Counted from the first letter of the stretch, positions 34,401 through 48,500 are shown. The stretch: DNA of 64,000 nucleotides from Apoderus coryli (GCA_911728435.2 OU452201.1:3844001-3908000), one strand, 5' to 3'. Translations and numbers: made by a program. Notes: generated by a model from the letters alone, not told the origin.

Positions 34401-36688
34401 TTCGAACAATTTCTGGTACATCACATAAGGAGTTTTTCTTAATTGATGTTTGCTTGGGGATAGAGTGTTGAGGTGTTCCTAGAAAATAAGGCAATATTGT
34501 TTGTCAAGAGACTCGCAACAGTCACGTAATTTAAAGAACGAAGAAACTTAATTATTTTAGGTGATTTAGCTATTCAGTTGGAGCGCCAACTTTACTGTTA
34601 ATTAAATGCTTTATTTTCATCAATATTGTATCATCATAAAAATATGTGCTATTGTACATTTAAATAACTTTTTACCACGCACGGGCACAGACGACGTCAC
34701 ACTCCCCCACCTACATGCGCACAACCGAGGGAATATCCCCAAGGAATTGAAAATAAAATCAAATGTTGGATTTGAATTTTGAAAGGTTAATATGAATGAT
34801 TCTACCTGGAATACTGGATGTAGGGGTATTTTTTTCACTAGCACTTGAAGGTCGCTCTGCAACACTAGCCTTGCGCTTGCGCAAACTGAAATTGCCAATT
34901 GTTTGTGCCAATTTCGCCATATTTTCATTTGTAGGTATAATTTTTGTGACACGTTTTCTATCATCACGTTTTACATTATCGACGATAACAAACGTATCAT
35001 GTTCTGTTTGTGATAACTCAGGTTCTTCGGCCTCATCAGTATGTAACATTTCTTCACATACATGTTTAGACTTAAATAAGTAATTGTCTACATATCTCTC
35101 AACTCGAACTGTAATGTTGATACCTAAAACATTAATTTTAGAACGTCGAGTCGGATATAATAAAAAAAAATCAGAAACAATTTTTTACTTGCTATGGATT
35201 TCATAAATTTGGCAACTTGTGGCACCGTTGTTACCGGTTTATTCTCAACAGATATGACAACATCGCCTGCACGTAAGCCAGCCTTGAAAGCACAACTTTT
35301 CGGTGCTACACTGTCAACCAAAACTAGGCCTTGTTCTTGTTTGAAAATCACGCCAAATTGTGCTTGTCTTACTTTGTTCATTGTTATTTCTATTGTCATA
35401 CAAATTGTATTATCGTCCTTTGGTTGAATTGAAATCCAAGGTGTAGTGTCTGGAATAAAATACTCCAATGCAACAACCTTTGAAACCAACAATAATTTTT
35501 TAATATTATAAATTTTGCAGGCTTACCAACTGCCATGGTGCAGTAGATGTTTTGACATTTAGGCGGTAGGGACAACCGCGAAACTTCAACGCAGCTAACC
35601 TCTAATTGTCCTTGAGGAACGATCTCATTATCATCGTTGTCTAATTGGCTGGGATCAGTTTTTACGAAAAATGGTTTATATCTATTAAAAATATACCATA
35701 ATTAACAAGAAACAATATAATATTACAACAATTACCTTATTTTATAATTAGGCAGCGTGTGTTTCCTTTTTATAGCCTTTTTTATTTGATTTACAATTAA
35801 ATTAGTAATGTTAGACTGTAACTGTCTACCTTGGAAATGTGATTCAACAGCTAGTTCAACAATGGGATCATTAATAAAGCTAAAAGACCAATGTGTATAC
35901 GGTTGTCTCGAGAATTGAAGTCTTGCTTGACCGCTAATTTTTTTAACTTAAATTTAAAACATAATCAATAGTTTTTGATTCGAAAAACTAATATTTATAT
36001 CATACCTTTAATACATAAATACGCAGTCTTGCCGAATTTCATTCTAGCATTAACGCTTAACAAAAAATTACCAGTATAATCTAAATTTAAGCATAAGCTA
36101 ACGACTTCTATATGTTCCTCTTTTTTGTCTAATTTCACGTTATCTATACTAACATCCTTTACGTCCGGAAATTGCGTGCCTAAATGCATGTCTTTGATCT
36201 AAAAATTTTAAACATATCTTATACTGACTTATAGAATACAGATTTTTTAAATACTTACAGTTATTGAATCAAAAAACTTTCCTATAGTAGTTTTGGTAAG
36301 TAATTCATCTAACTCTAATGTAAGTTTCTTATACAACCAGCGTTTTACTCCTTCAGAGTGTCGAAGTTCATGAAATAAAAACTGTAACACTAGAGTAATT
36401 GGTAATCCACAACCGTGTCCCTTATCATTTAGGTCTTCACTTTCCAACTGCTTCTTTATTGCCTGTAATAAATTTTCTTATGAATCAAAGCTACTCTCAA
36501 CAACTATGTAAGTTTAACCTTACATTTGGTAATGAATATTCCATGAATGTTTTATGTGAATTGTATGGTTTACCAACAGGGCTTTTCTTTAAATAAATTG
36601 AAACTATATAATATTGTACTGCCAATGTTAGGATTACTCCGAAAAGTATAGAGACGCATGAGAGCAACAATAAAATAAATACATCCAT
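31463..36688 (-). CDS. Pdzd8: PDZ domain-containing protein 8 (ER lipid-transfer tether)
   Basis: PDZD8 is an ER membrane protein that tethers ER to late endosomes or mitochondria and moves lipids through its SMP domain (known of the family). Thirteen exons: 36688-36524, 36462-36259, 36198-36006, 35946-35736, 35681-35527, 35477-35189, 35123-34806, 34478-34347, 34031-33833, 32730-32436, 32375-32132, 32080-31793, 31666-31463, about 965 residues. Order of parts: N-terminal transmembrane helix (FILLLLSCVSILFGVILTL), SMP domain in exons 2-5, PDZ in exon 6 (FGVIFKQEQGLVLVDSVAP), a C2-like segment in exon 9, a C1 zinc finger across exons 10-11 (HDFVRTQFHRTTHCDFC; CRQCGMCCHKKC) and a C-terminal coiled coil. 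Two junctions fail: exon 5 to 6 is out of phase with the best donor, and exon 12 needs one base fewer near 32041 (GGG run). Sequencing error is the simplest cause. Confidence 0.9.
33395..33535. repeat. GC-rich hairpin inside an imperfect palindrome
   Basis: Within Pdzd8 intron 9, GCCGCGAAGCGGC forms a perfect six-pair stem centred near 33468. It is extended by TGCC/GGCA, GAGACTA/TAGTCTC and TGTAAAT/ATTTACA on either side, about 130 bp in all. This is strikingly GC-rich against its AT-rich surroundings. It is probably a small foldback or MITE; no family recognised. Confidence 0.6.
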
Positions 36689-37339
36689 TATAGACTACTT
36701 ATTATTGTATCACATGAAACTTAGACCGAGAGTAATCTTGATTAGTAATATAAAATAGGCTAAACAGATAGACTTTGTATTAACATTTTATAGTTTTATT
36801 ATTCATTAAGTTAAAATGAGCTAGGACTAGAGCCTTCTTAGGTATCTGTTGACCCAATTGTGATTTAGAATTTGGTAAACAAACAAAAACAAAACATAAT
36901 ATTGACATTAGGTGATTTCAGTATTCACTATTCACAGATTACATGACTTCTATTTTCTATTCATTCAAATCGGTTAACTGATATGAGAATAATTTCCGAT
37001 TCACTTGAGTTAACTTATAACTTGCTATAAGGTGAAAGAAAACATTTGATATTTGCGATAACAGGAAATCCACTATTTAAATAAACTTGACAGATTATAA
37101 ATTGCGTTTAAATGTATTCACCAATTTATTAAACGATTGAGGATCAAGGCACGGCCTAATTAGGCCGCATAATTTGTGTGTGTTATGTGAATTAGGCTTA
37201 ACCCAATCAGAAGCATCACAGCAAAAAAAAAATAATACTAAAACTGTGGTAGTAGGTAGCACCCTAAAGGAAAAGATGAAGAAAGCACTCTAACCCAACT
37301 AAAATATCATCAAATATCCAAACAATTTAAAGCCTTGAA
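36689..37339. promoter_or_regulatory. Shared upstream region of Pdzd8 and Anapc15
   Basis: The start codons of Pdzd8 (minus, 36688) and Anapc15 (plus, 37340) face away from each other across 651 bp, so both promoters must lie here. No TATA box is obvious next to either start. This is an inference from gene layout. Confidence 0.5.
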
Positions 37340-37791
37340 ATGAGTTTTCCACCAAATTTTCCAAAATGCTTACCAGCTCTAAATGATCCATTGTGGTTCA
37401 GCCAGGATCAGCAATCTGATGATGTAGACCAACTAGCTCAACTGGAAAAAGAATATCAGTCATGGGTGAAAACAAACAACAACTTTGTTTGATACATAAT
37501 TTTAATCTTAATACTTTTATAGGTTGATTCTATAACACAATTTAATTCGGATAAGACTCCTATTGGTCATACTGCTGCATTAGTAAGTTTTTCAATTACA
37601 TATATGAATCTATATATTGGTGAAAGTTTATTGTATCTAGTTTCGTTTTTATTTCTTAATTCCAGAATAATGAAGAGGATGATGATGAAGAGGATGACGA
37701 AGAGGATGTCAATGATGTTGACGACGACTCTGATACCAACGACGAGGAGGAGGAGGATGGGATAGATGTTGTAGCTCAAATACAACACTAA
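37340..37791 (+). CDS. Anapc15: Anaphase-promoting complex subunit 15
   Basis: APC15 is a small APC/C subunit that promotes turnover of the mitotic checkpoint complex (known of the family). Three exons close in phase 0: 37340-37465, 37523-37582 and 37666-37791, 103 residues. The N-terminus has LPALNDPLWF and QLAQLEKEYQSW, followed by KTPIGH, matching the conserved block of animal APC15. The C-terminal third is an acidic tail of Asp/Glu (EEDDDEEDDEEDVNDVD), also typical. A donor at TGG/GTGAAA is required; reading through would give an early stop. It is head-to-head with Pdzd8 and ends 54 bp from the convergent mRpL30. Confidence 0.88.
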
Positions 37792-37844
37792 ATAGTCATT
37801 TTTTGATATGTGTGTAAATATTTATTTATATAGAATTATAACAT

Positions 37845-38577
37845 TTAATATTCAAATCCATTCAACCATTTTAATCGTAACTGTTTTCTTAATGTTCCCC
37901 CATCCATTTTTTTCGTGTCTTTCTCAAATCTGTCTGTCAATTCTAATTGGGTGTCCTCAGTGCCCACTTGTTTTATGATTCGCAATTCGCCGTTTTCCTG
38001 CAAATAGGTCCTGTCGTTAGGTTTCGGAAACCCGTCAGGAAACGTGATTGGAACTATTTTAATTAAATGTTTAATTTTCCATAACTTATGATTATTTTCT
38101 GGGATGTTTTTCACTACAGCATACTCGCCAGGCTAAAAATAATCAGCATTTAGCAACACGCAAGAAATCACTACTGATTTAGACATTTCTGGATTTCATC
38201 CACCTCAGTTTAAAACTTGTATCGAATAATTATTACGTGCTAAGTATTTTAGTATTTGCATCCTACTTACTGACTTATCAAGATGAAAGTGGGCTAACAT
38301 AGTTTTTTCATAATATGGTAAACATCTTAGTGTTTTTATTCGATTTACTTTGAATAATTTAGTTGGCTCATACGGTGGATCCGTAAAATCTTTACGCCTA
38401 CAAAAAATAAGCATTGATTAAAAGTATGCGAAACAAAATTCTTGAAATTGGGTAATACCTTGGATAATATGTGAAACCAGGATATTTAATACCTTCTCCT
38501 TCCCACTGGAATCTATGTTTACCCAAATTTCTTCTAAATATGAATGAAGGTGATATTATTTTAAATAATTGAGACAT
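37845..38577 (-). CDS. mRpL30: Mitochondrial ribosomal protein L30 (uL30m)
   Basis: A component of the large mitoribosomal subunit. Three exons close in phase: 38577-38459, 38397-38271 and 38132-37845, 177 residues. The N-terminus is basic with few acidic residues, consistent with a mitochondrial targeting peptide. Conserved blocks are KYPGFTYYPR, DPPYEPTKLFKVNRIKTLRC, VVKNIPENNHKLWKIKHLIK and the end RLKWLNGFEY. The gene is tail-to-tail with Anapc15. AATAAA on the minus strand lies at 37826-37821, just past the stop. Confidence 0.93.
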
Positions 38578-38649
38578 ATTTTTTTTTTTTAATTATACAA
38601 TTATTAAATTGCGATTGAGGTTAGAAACTTCTTCTTTTTTATGACATAT

Positions 38650-38735
38650 TAGAGGTGCTATCGATAGCACTATCGATAGTTTTAACTATCGAATACTATC
38701 GATATTTTTGTTACACTGTCGATAGTTTTCGATAG
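38650..38735. promoter_or_regulatory. Cluster of TATCGATA (DRE-like) motifs upstream of mRpL30
   Basis: Four or five ATCGATAG-type palindromes (GCTATCGATAGCAC, ACTATCGATAGTT, ACTATCGATATT, CTGTCGATAG) fall 75-160 bp upstream of the mRpL30 start codon. TATCGATA is the DRE bound by DREF at insect housekeeping promoters. Alternatively, TTAGAGGTGCTATCGATAG could be one end of a hAT-type element with subterminal repeats; no second end was found. Confidence 0.45.
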
Positions 38736-39009
38736 TAAAAAAAAAATGAAAAAAGTGAGGTTACGTTACAGGTATATACAAAAATATAAGATATTTAGGT
38801 TACCTAAATATTATTATTTATTAAATATTAATGAAAATAATATAGATAGATTTTTAAATAGATCCCGCAATGGTTCTAAAAATAGCAGTAATAGTGGTAA
38901 ATCAGATGTACTTTTAGTAAGTAGAGAAACAGATCAGAAGGTTGGCTATTGTATAAAATTCTCCAATCAACACATATTAAAGGTACTACTAAGAGAGATA
39001 TATTAAAAA

Positions 39010-42000
39010 ACAAAATAGAAAACTTAAAAATTCAATCGTATAATAACTTTAACCCTTATAAATTTGACTATGATGAATTGCTTAGACGATATTTTTGTGG
39101 ATTCGACTTTTGTCACTGAAAAAAAAAAACATATTTATCTGTTTGGTTTGGAAGCAAACGGTCGTCATTTTGAAAATGTGTTACAAATGATTTTTATAAA
39201 ATTACCTTTTTTGTTTTTTTTTTTTAACTAAGTAGGTTCTTTAAATGTTGTTCAAATCCTAGTTCTGATAAAACCAATAATTTATACGGCAAATACGTGA
39301 TAAACCAACACAAAGCAATAATTTACATATAAGCAAGTTATAATTCATTAGGTGTGCGGTGAACTTATCCCTGAAATTGATAACGTTAGTGGGGCGAAAC
39401 GGTGGACTGATAAAGTTTTGCCTTTAAATAGTTGAAATCTGTTATAATTAAAATTCAAATTGGTAAAAACAAATAAACACATATAATAATAAACATTATC
39501 TTCTTATTCAAACCTATTCATATATTATTACAATATTATACATAGTACAAAAAAAATTACATCCCCAAAATGAACATGGGAAACACATCATTTTCTTATC
39601 ATAGTAGTAATAGTTTATTATATTTTATAAATACAATAAGAAACATACATTACATTATAACAGAACAGTGTAAACTTAGACTTATGAAACTAATGAAAAA
39701 AATTATAAAACAAAAATAAACTGTACAAAAATCAAACAAAACTTTACCCAGTAAATAACCAAGTACCTAATAGGTAGTGCCTAAAAATTACAAAATAAAT
39801 TTAAAAATCAACATAGGATTTAATGTAATAAAAATTATATATGTACAAAATACATTAATTTTAATATATTTGACGTAAACTTTTAAATAAATATTTAATA
39901 TTTTACTATTTTAAATTAAAATATACATCAATTTACACAAATTAAACGTAACGATAGACTATGCTATTTTTATTTACATACCGAGTAGTTCAAAAAATAC
40001 AAACAATTATCATATTTATTTATTATAATAGTATAATGTAATTTTGCTGTACACAGTTTTTTTGAACCAAGCGGTATATTGTATACCTACCTATGAATAA
40101 AAAATAAACCATAAGATATACAAAAGGCATTCATTGTTAACATAATTTTATTATAAGAATTGTAATCAAATAGTATCGAGATCAAATATTAAATAATTTT
40201 AGTAACAGTGCTAAATTAAAATGTTCCAATTAATTCTTAATCTTTGCATTGAGCTTGGTACCTTATTTAATTTTAAACATAAATTGTACATTTGCAATTG
40301 ATAAACATAAAAAAATATTTGTTTTAGAAAAATATCCAAGAATATAAGAAAAGATGAAAGAGAGTAATTTAGTAATAAACATTAATATTTGTTGTATTTT
40401 GGCTCTATTATTATTTTAACACAACAATTATAGCCACCGTTGCGTTTCAATCATTTTTTACAATTTAATTCCCGGTTTGAGAAAATAGTTTATTATTTGG
40501 ATTTATATATACTTTTTTTTCATTGAAGGTTGTCATAATAAAAAAAATGAATATTACTTTTACTCCTTGAAATACAAATACCCTATAAATTGTAATTTAC
40601 ATCGAATAATTAGTGAACAATGAAAAGCAATGAAACAGTACACAGTTATAAAAACCATAATATGTGGCACATGCAGCATTTTACCTACTTTTGTTTGTGT
40701 AAAGTATAAATTTGGTATTTTAATCTTTTCATTAGAAAATAATAGAAATGTCTAATAGCATACAGTATTTTTCAAGATACAGGAAGAACTTGGTTTATTA
40801 CAACTAATGTTAACAGAAATTCACAAAAGTATCGATTTGTTTGTATCCAATGGCATGTAGAAAATATTTTATAAAACAGCATGTGAAATGGTTTAATGCC
40901 TTCTAATTTAGTGTTCTTTCGCCACAATTAATTACTTGTTCGTGTTGGAAATTATGACTTTTCGTACTTTTAATTAAATTATTCAGCATCCGAGGTACAA
41001 TCATGAAAAAAAGTTTTTTCAGAGACGTATATATCGCCCCAACTTCATAAGTGAATTTTAATTTGAAATAGTCAGGTAATTTAACATTGTTATTAACGAA
41101 ACCAAGTTTTATCGCTTGAATTGCTAATGTATATAAAATGAAGCATTAATTACTTGTTGAGAAATTTCATTCTTCAAATGCACAAAAATGTGTTGTTTAA
41201 CAAAATTTATTTTATTTATTTGTAAATTCAAATCCATATAATACAATTAACAATTGTCATATATTAAATAAAATAAGGTCGAAATGCAGAAACATTAAAA
41301 TTGATACAAATTATGTTTATTTTACAGTTTAGGATAATAATTAGTGTTATTAATTAAGGACAGTACAGAGCTAACAGTTACTGTTAGAGAACAATAAATT
41401 GTTACTTATTACGAATATGTAATTTCTTTTTTATATTATTATAATAATAAATACAATTGTTTTTATTTTTTTTCTGGTATCACACATAATTACCTTTAAT
41501 TTATTTTAGTAATAGATTATTAAGTAGACGTCATAGAGAAAATTTTAAAAATAGTTCTTTTTTACGCATTATTATTTTATTTATAATGATCAGTCACAGA
41601 AATTTTAAAATATAGTACTTACTATCTTTAAGTTCAAATATATTTCATTTTTTTTTCTTTTTTGTAAAAATTCAATATTTATTAAATTTATTATAAATAT
41701 CCTAGGTGATAGGTAGCTACATTTTATTACATTTAATAAATACTTTATAACTGAATGCAACAGTCAAGTTGTTAGTACAAAAATTGGGCAAATGAATTAA
41801 TGACTTGGATGTATCCAAATTTCTAATAGTAATATGAGAATCCTTCCACAATTACGTGTTATATATTTAATTTCTGTGCATATCTTGCTAAACTATAATG
41901 GGGCCATAATATGACATAATTATTTAAAGTAATTTAAATCTTCATAGATCAAAAAGAAACTTCGCATTCATAAAAAAAGTAAATATATATTTTCAAATAA

Positions 42001-42564
42001 ATTTAAAATAAATTAAATATTAAATTCGCACCTTTAAAATGTTTTTAAAACAAACTTCATAATAAACCATTTTAAAATTAATCAACATGAAGACAATACA
42101 GCAAAAAAAAACTAGATATTTGTCAGTAATTCACAGATTAAAACAATGAACTTCAGTGGCACTTTAAAAACAGACACATGATAAAAATCATTGAATTTAA
42201 AATCTTAATGATATGATATATTGATATTTGTTCGTTATCTTTAGAGATTTTTAATGCAAAGCATTATTTTTCCAAACGTCCTATCAATTTTTAAAATAAT
42301 ATATTTTCGCAAGCAAAATAATTGTGTATTCCATTTCAACTAATGTGAAAAATAGAATTAAACATTCAAAAACATCCTTTAAAAAAATGAAGATCAGTAA
42401 CCAAACTAGTATATTTTAAGATTTTCGTAGATCCCAAAGCTAATTCCTTTATAAACACACACTTACTAAAATGATAAAATGTAACCACCTATTGCTTATA
42501 TCGGAAAAGAAATATATCACAAATTAACACATAAACTAACTATATCAGAAACACAATCCCATCT
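39010..42564. other. Gene-free AT-rich stretch, possibly Kdm3 3' UTR
   Basis: About 3.5 kb without coding potential and, unusually for this window, without a recognised transposon end. It lies directly downstream of the Kdm3 stop codon (minus strand). A long 3' UTR would explain the absence of insertions, but only transcripts could show where it ends. Confidence 0.35.
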
Positions 42565-45500
42565 TTATGCACTATCCCCACCTTCCGATTTTATATTGGT
42601 ACTTGTCGTAGTTTTATCACTGCACTCATCGTCACTTTTATCGCTGTTATTGTTAGCTCGACCACCACCGTTCTCAGTTTTACTACCACTAGTGCTACCA
42701 CCACTACTTGCCTTTGTCGCCTCGTTTATCACATCACTCAAAGTACTCAATGAGTCTTTCACCGCATGATATATGATATTTTTTATTTGTAACTTGTCCT
42801 CGTGGTTAGAGTGAGTGTCACTGAGATCGCGGAACTCCTGCGTCAGATGGAAACAGTGCGCTACGTTCTCAGGACTGACAAAGTCCTCGGCCACTTTGAT
42901 ACAATTGTGCAAATTACGGACCTGATGAGGGGCACCGGCTGGAATGAACACGGCATCACCGAGACACTGGACTATCGCATAACCTTCCACGCCATACTCT
43001 TTGTATAACCGCTCACGTAGGGGGCCGTCCAGATAGCAGCTTTGGTCGTGAATGGGGTCATTGTGCGGTTCCAAACGTCCTCCCTGAAGAAAATAGAATA
43101 ATGTAATTACAGTAAACCGAATAAATGAGAGTTGCACTAAAATATGATTTAACACGCAAAAAAATAGATAATCTCGGTTGTCGGAGAAAAAAAAAGAACC
43201 GAACTGGTCACATGTACAGATTTGATCGATCGGTGTTTCAAAATCAGAAATACTTGAAAATATAATAATGCTATTACTTATTAATACTTATTATATACTA
43301 TATACTTATTAATACTACTACTAATATATACATATATATATATATATATAAAGAAAAATGAAATAAACTAACTTGTACGAATCAAAAAAAATCTCGTGAC
43401 ACAAGCTGGATTTGAACCAACATCTCCCAATTGCCGGTCAGGTGTTTATTTCATTTTTCTTTGTATATCGGTGATATACTATACTCTGTCAACTTAGTTG
43501 AATATCTTTGTTTGTTTATATATATATATACATTAGATATAATGGTTTTTGATATTATTAGTTTAAATATAAGTATTTATTGGATGAGTATCCGTATTGT
43601 TTTCTATTATCTTTTTGTTTTAGTTTCTTGTAAGTTTATACTTTGTTACCATCTTTACTTAATAGGTTTTTGTAAAGATATATCATTTAAATAAATAGTG
43701 ATGCAAAATTACCGGTAATTTATTTTTTGGTAAGAACATTGGAAATATTACGTAATTTTAGGTAATATTAGGTAATATTGCTGAACAACTTAGAAAAAGC
43801 TGGTTTTACAATATGCAAAGAAGCTTTAACAAATTAAACAATATTTGCCTCAATTACCTATATCGCTCTAAAAGGTCAATAAAACACAAAATAAACTGAA
43901 ATCTGAAACTATATAGTTCACACAATTCTTAGATAGGCCAAAGAATATGTACATATGATAAAAATAGTTTTCAGTCGGTAAAAATAAATATTTAGTCATT
44001 ATTTGCTAAACCCTCATCCACACACAAATCCTCGGATAAATCAGATTCAGTTTCATTAAAAGTATTTGTAACTGTTGATGGGGTCATTAATGCAACATTT
44101 TTCATTTCGGCACGGTTATTGTGTAAGAATTTCCGATTAGTTCGTATGTAAACGAGCTTCACATATTATAGCGATGGCGTAAGAACTAAGCAACAGCTAG
44201 GTTAGGTACCAAGTTTAACGTAATATTGAAGCGAATATTACCGGGAATATTACCCCGAAAATTAACGAAATTTTTCGGAAATATTACAGTAACAATGTAA
44301 CGTTACCGGATGGTAGAGGTAATATTACGTAATATAACTGGAAATTCTGATGGTAATATTCGGACCGTGCATCACTATAAATAAATATATAACTACAAAA
44401 TTACAAAAGGAGTTTGGGTCCGTCAACATAATGAAAGAGAATTTTACTTTAATTACCATTCATACAATTTTGAAAATCACCATGAATTTGTAGACGGACG
44501 AGCATCCCAAAGTTTACTGATGATGCTACATAATAGAGGTAATAAGCTACATTTTAAATATTGAATCCGTCCAAATAAGCATTCGCCGACAATAAAAATT
44601 AGTTACACAGTTGATGGTCGCGAAAGTTTCACACAATTTAACTAATATTGATATCGGCTAAACACGACCATGTTGTAATGTGGATAATGTTGGATTTTAT
44701 GCTACTGGTTCTAAAATACATAAACTCCTTTAAATATGTATTTCTTTCTTCCCGATATTAATAATATGAATCAAAAGATGAATGATGATGATGGAGCTGA
44801 AAGTGATTTATGACATGTTGAGTGCAAGTTAAACATCAAGATTCTACAACACAGGAAATAGTCAATTTCAATTAATCTAATAAACGATTCTGAATTAGTC
44901 AAAGAGTTCCGTAGATATCGGACAAACTAGAATATACAAGATATTTTAAGATCTAAGAATAATAATTGTGAAAACTGCTCTTACCTTTTCCATTACGACT
45001 TTATTGAGCAAATCACGAATCTTGTCTGCGTCTCTCGCATTATAAATATGCCAAAGCGCCCCTGGCAGCTCTTTGTCCCGGACACGCCGCCTCGTCAATA
45101 TATCACAACCGGCCTCATCAATGGCACGGAACGCCTCCTTAATATGCTCATCCGAATCTCCATCTTTCGGTATACCCACATAGACCATGACATTCACAGC
45201 ATCACTGATATCCAGGTGAAGATTCGTAGTGCCTTTGTTCGGATGCAGTGCTGAACCATACGCATTATACATTTTTGGACCCAAATCCGGCCGAACAAAA
45301 CAATCCGGTAAACGTGAAGCTAAATTAAGACGTCCCGTTCGGTGAGTATATTCAGCTAAAGGTAGAACTCGCATCAAGTCTGAATAGCGTGTTGGCAGGA
45401 TCTCGGCAAAATCCTCACCCGGTGGCCAGTCTTTAAGTTTTAGCAACATGGGGTAACCCCGTTCATCTTTCAAACGTTTTGAAAAGTGATCGAAACCCTC

Positions 45501-48500
45501 CCAGAATTTGCGCATGGGCTGATTTGGGACTAAATTACCAGTCATACAATTGATGAGATCGTTCTTTTCATCGCCAAAATCACGGGCAAAAGACTCCGGA
45601 TTCCAAAGATCCTTTTCGATGTTGCGAGTCACATCTGACACTATGACCGGTTGGCCGCGTTTCCATTGGTCCTGAAACAGAAATTACCATGACTAACGTT
45701 AACTAGCAAAAAATTATTAATTTATAAAATCGATGATTGCAAGTCGACTCACAAATTGAAGGAATATAATCATGCATAAGAACCCTACAGTCCGTGAGTG
45801 AAAAATTGGTAGCATCTCATTTTCTGCTTTTCTAGAAAAAATCACTGCCTCTGTCTTCTGTGCAATTAACAACGGTTAATGTAGAATTCGAATTAATTTT
45901 AAAAAATGTTTATAATTAAAATGAAAAATTTGTAAGCCACTGATGATGGAATTTTCGAGCTCCGAAACGTACCATTTATTTTAATGTTTGTAAGCTGAAC
46001 CTGTAGATTCATGTAAAAAAAAGAGCAAGGAGTAAGCTTAAAGGATATTTGCTGTTTAATTTAAAATAAATACACACAAAGTCGCCGAGTGATTCTCCTG
46101 CCTTCTGTTTTTATTCAATATGTTTTTCGTCATACGCTAAAGATGCGATAAAATCCAGGCAAATGTATAAGCAACTAATCAAAACACAAAAATGGCACTT
46201 AAATTATTATTACCTGGAATATCTTGTAATTATCAGCACACATTGGATCCGTTAACCGTAACAATTTCCCATCACAAAGCCACGAATGCGGTACATCCGG
46301 ATACAAATTCTTGCTCTCCGTCAATGTCATAATTCTTATCGGCAACGGTTGCCTACCTTTGTGCTGCCAATTGTACCTCCGTACGAAATGCTTCAGTTCC
46401 ATTTGATCCTCATCCTTCTCTCTTTTCATCGGCACATTCTCTTCAATCACACTAGAAATGACATCTTCCAAATTCTCCGGCTTATTTGTCAGTTTCTTTT
46501 TTTCACTCTTCGCCACCGGTGATCCAGCTCGTGAACCATTAGGTTTATGACTAGGTCTGATTAATAGCTCACGTAGCGTAGAAAAACTGCCACCATCCTC
46601 CTCACTACTTGACGAACCATCTTTTTTCTCCTCAGAATTAGATAGAGCCACGTCCGCAAGCCAATTCAAAGGCGAATTTTTCTCATCCTTAACACCGTTA
46701 ACGGATTTAGTGTCTTCGTCTTTTTGTTCCTTCTTCAATCCGTTTAGTTTGTTTGCTAAAATATTTTTTATCACTTCTTTACGTGCTAGATTATTAGATT
46801 TAATTTCTTTGGAATTTTGACAGCCGCAAAACTGTTCTATGCCCCATAACTCTCGCACCTCATGCACCATCTTGCCCAATTTCATTAGACAGTCATCAGC
46901 GATGATTTGGGTAAGCATCAGTTTCTCTTGCTCGTGCGCCTGACGATTGGTACATAGCAACCATGAGAAGTCGTCACGATCTTTTCCTGGTTCACTCCAT
47001 CCTTTAAAATTTCCAGCTTTGCGACTCTGAAAAAAATTACATCATATTAAACTCATTCACATCATTGTGGAAAGCATCAAATTCAATTAAAATCTAAGAA
47101 AAATTGATTACAAAGTTGTCTATACAAGAAAAACTCAAAATAGAAATTACACAAAAATGTTAAAAAGTAGTGTTCTTATTTATTAAAATTTAAGAAAAAT
47201 GACTTGAAAAAGTTGTTCGCTTTTGTATTTCTATCGAGGTTTCAGATTTAGTAAACCTAAAATAATTTTAGTTTTTTGTACAATTTTGACCAGAGCCTGT
47301 AGATCAGCTTATACGGATCGAAACAACATTATTTGATTTTAAATAATCTGACAAACTAATGCCTATTTTCGTAATTTTCATCAGATTAAATAAAATCGAA
47401 TAATGTGCTTCCATACGTAGAAGCTAATAAACAGTCTGGTCAAAAATTTCCAAAAATATGACAAAAAATTAAAAATTATTTTAGATTGGCTAAATTTTAA
47501 AACTCGATAGAAAATGCAAAAGGGTACAACTCTTTCAAATAATTTATTTCAAATTTTTAATAAATAAGAGCACTTTTTAACATTTTAAATAAATCAAAAC
47601 AAATTTGACAGCTGCATACTTCATTTTTAATAATAATAATAGGCTTTATTAAGATTACAAGAAATCCCTTTGGGATTTCCCAGTCGTTTTGTGGTAGTCT
47701 TATCTATGACAAAAGTCATCGAGGGTTATAAAAAAACTGAAAATATGGGTTGAAAACCTAATCACATAAACAGAATTACATTTGAGACACCCTGTATATA
47801 AATAAATTTTATGACACCGCTCTAACAAACTAAGAAAACTCAAAAGTTAAATAAATTAATAAAAAAAAGTAACCTGTTGCTGAAAATATGGTTTAAAAAC
47901 CTGATCAAATAAATGGAAACAGTATTGTATACATACACCCTGTATAAAAATGTATGACCCCATTCTAACTAAAAATACTGTGAAAAAATATATAAAAAAA
48001 TTCTTATGAAACATTTTTGAGCCATTCTGTGCAATAATTTCATGAAACCATTCTAAAAAACTAAAAAATTAAAAAGTTTTTCTGTCTATTACGTTCTACC
48101 TTGCCTGAAAATCTTGAAAATGAATATAAAAATTTTTGAGTATCCCTTTATCTAAATTGTAGGCGGTTATTCTGGAAATGTAAAAGTTCTTAATATTTGT
48201 ACGTTTCACTCTAAAGAATTGCTAAAAAAACGTGCTCTTAACACTAAGGCAAAAAAATTGGGACACCCTGTAATTATAGTTATTATTTTATGTTTATATA
48301 TTTGTTTATAAACTGATCTCATATAGTAAATTTGACAGTAAAATTTGAATTTTCTCTGTCTTAATAATAAATAATTTTTCCTAAAAATGATTTCACCCTG
48401 TATAAAAAAATTTATGAAACCATTCTAACATACTACAAAAAATCAAAAGTTTTCTAACTTTTTTGTTTCGCTCTAAAAAATTTAAGCGTTGTAAAACTAA

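Noticed and set aside
38746..39006. 86-codon open frame downstream of the TATCGATA cluster
   Set aside because: It contains ENNIDRFLNRSRNGSK, faintly like a hAT transposase start, but has no recognisable domain and no continuation.
39385..39412. GCGAAACGG as part of a hammerhead
   Set aside because: No CTGANGA strand at a suitable distance; only a CTGAAATTGATAACG-like string.
43328..43350. TATATATA microsatellite as a regulatory element
   Set aside because: Simple dinucleotide repeat in an intron with nothing to suggest function.
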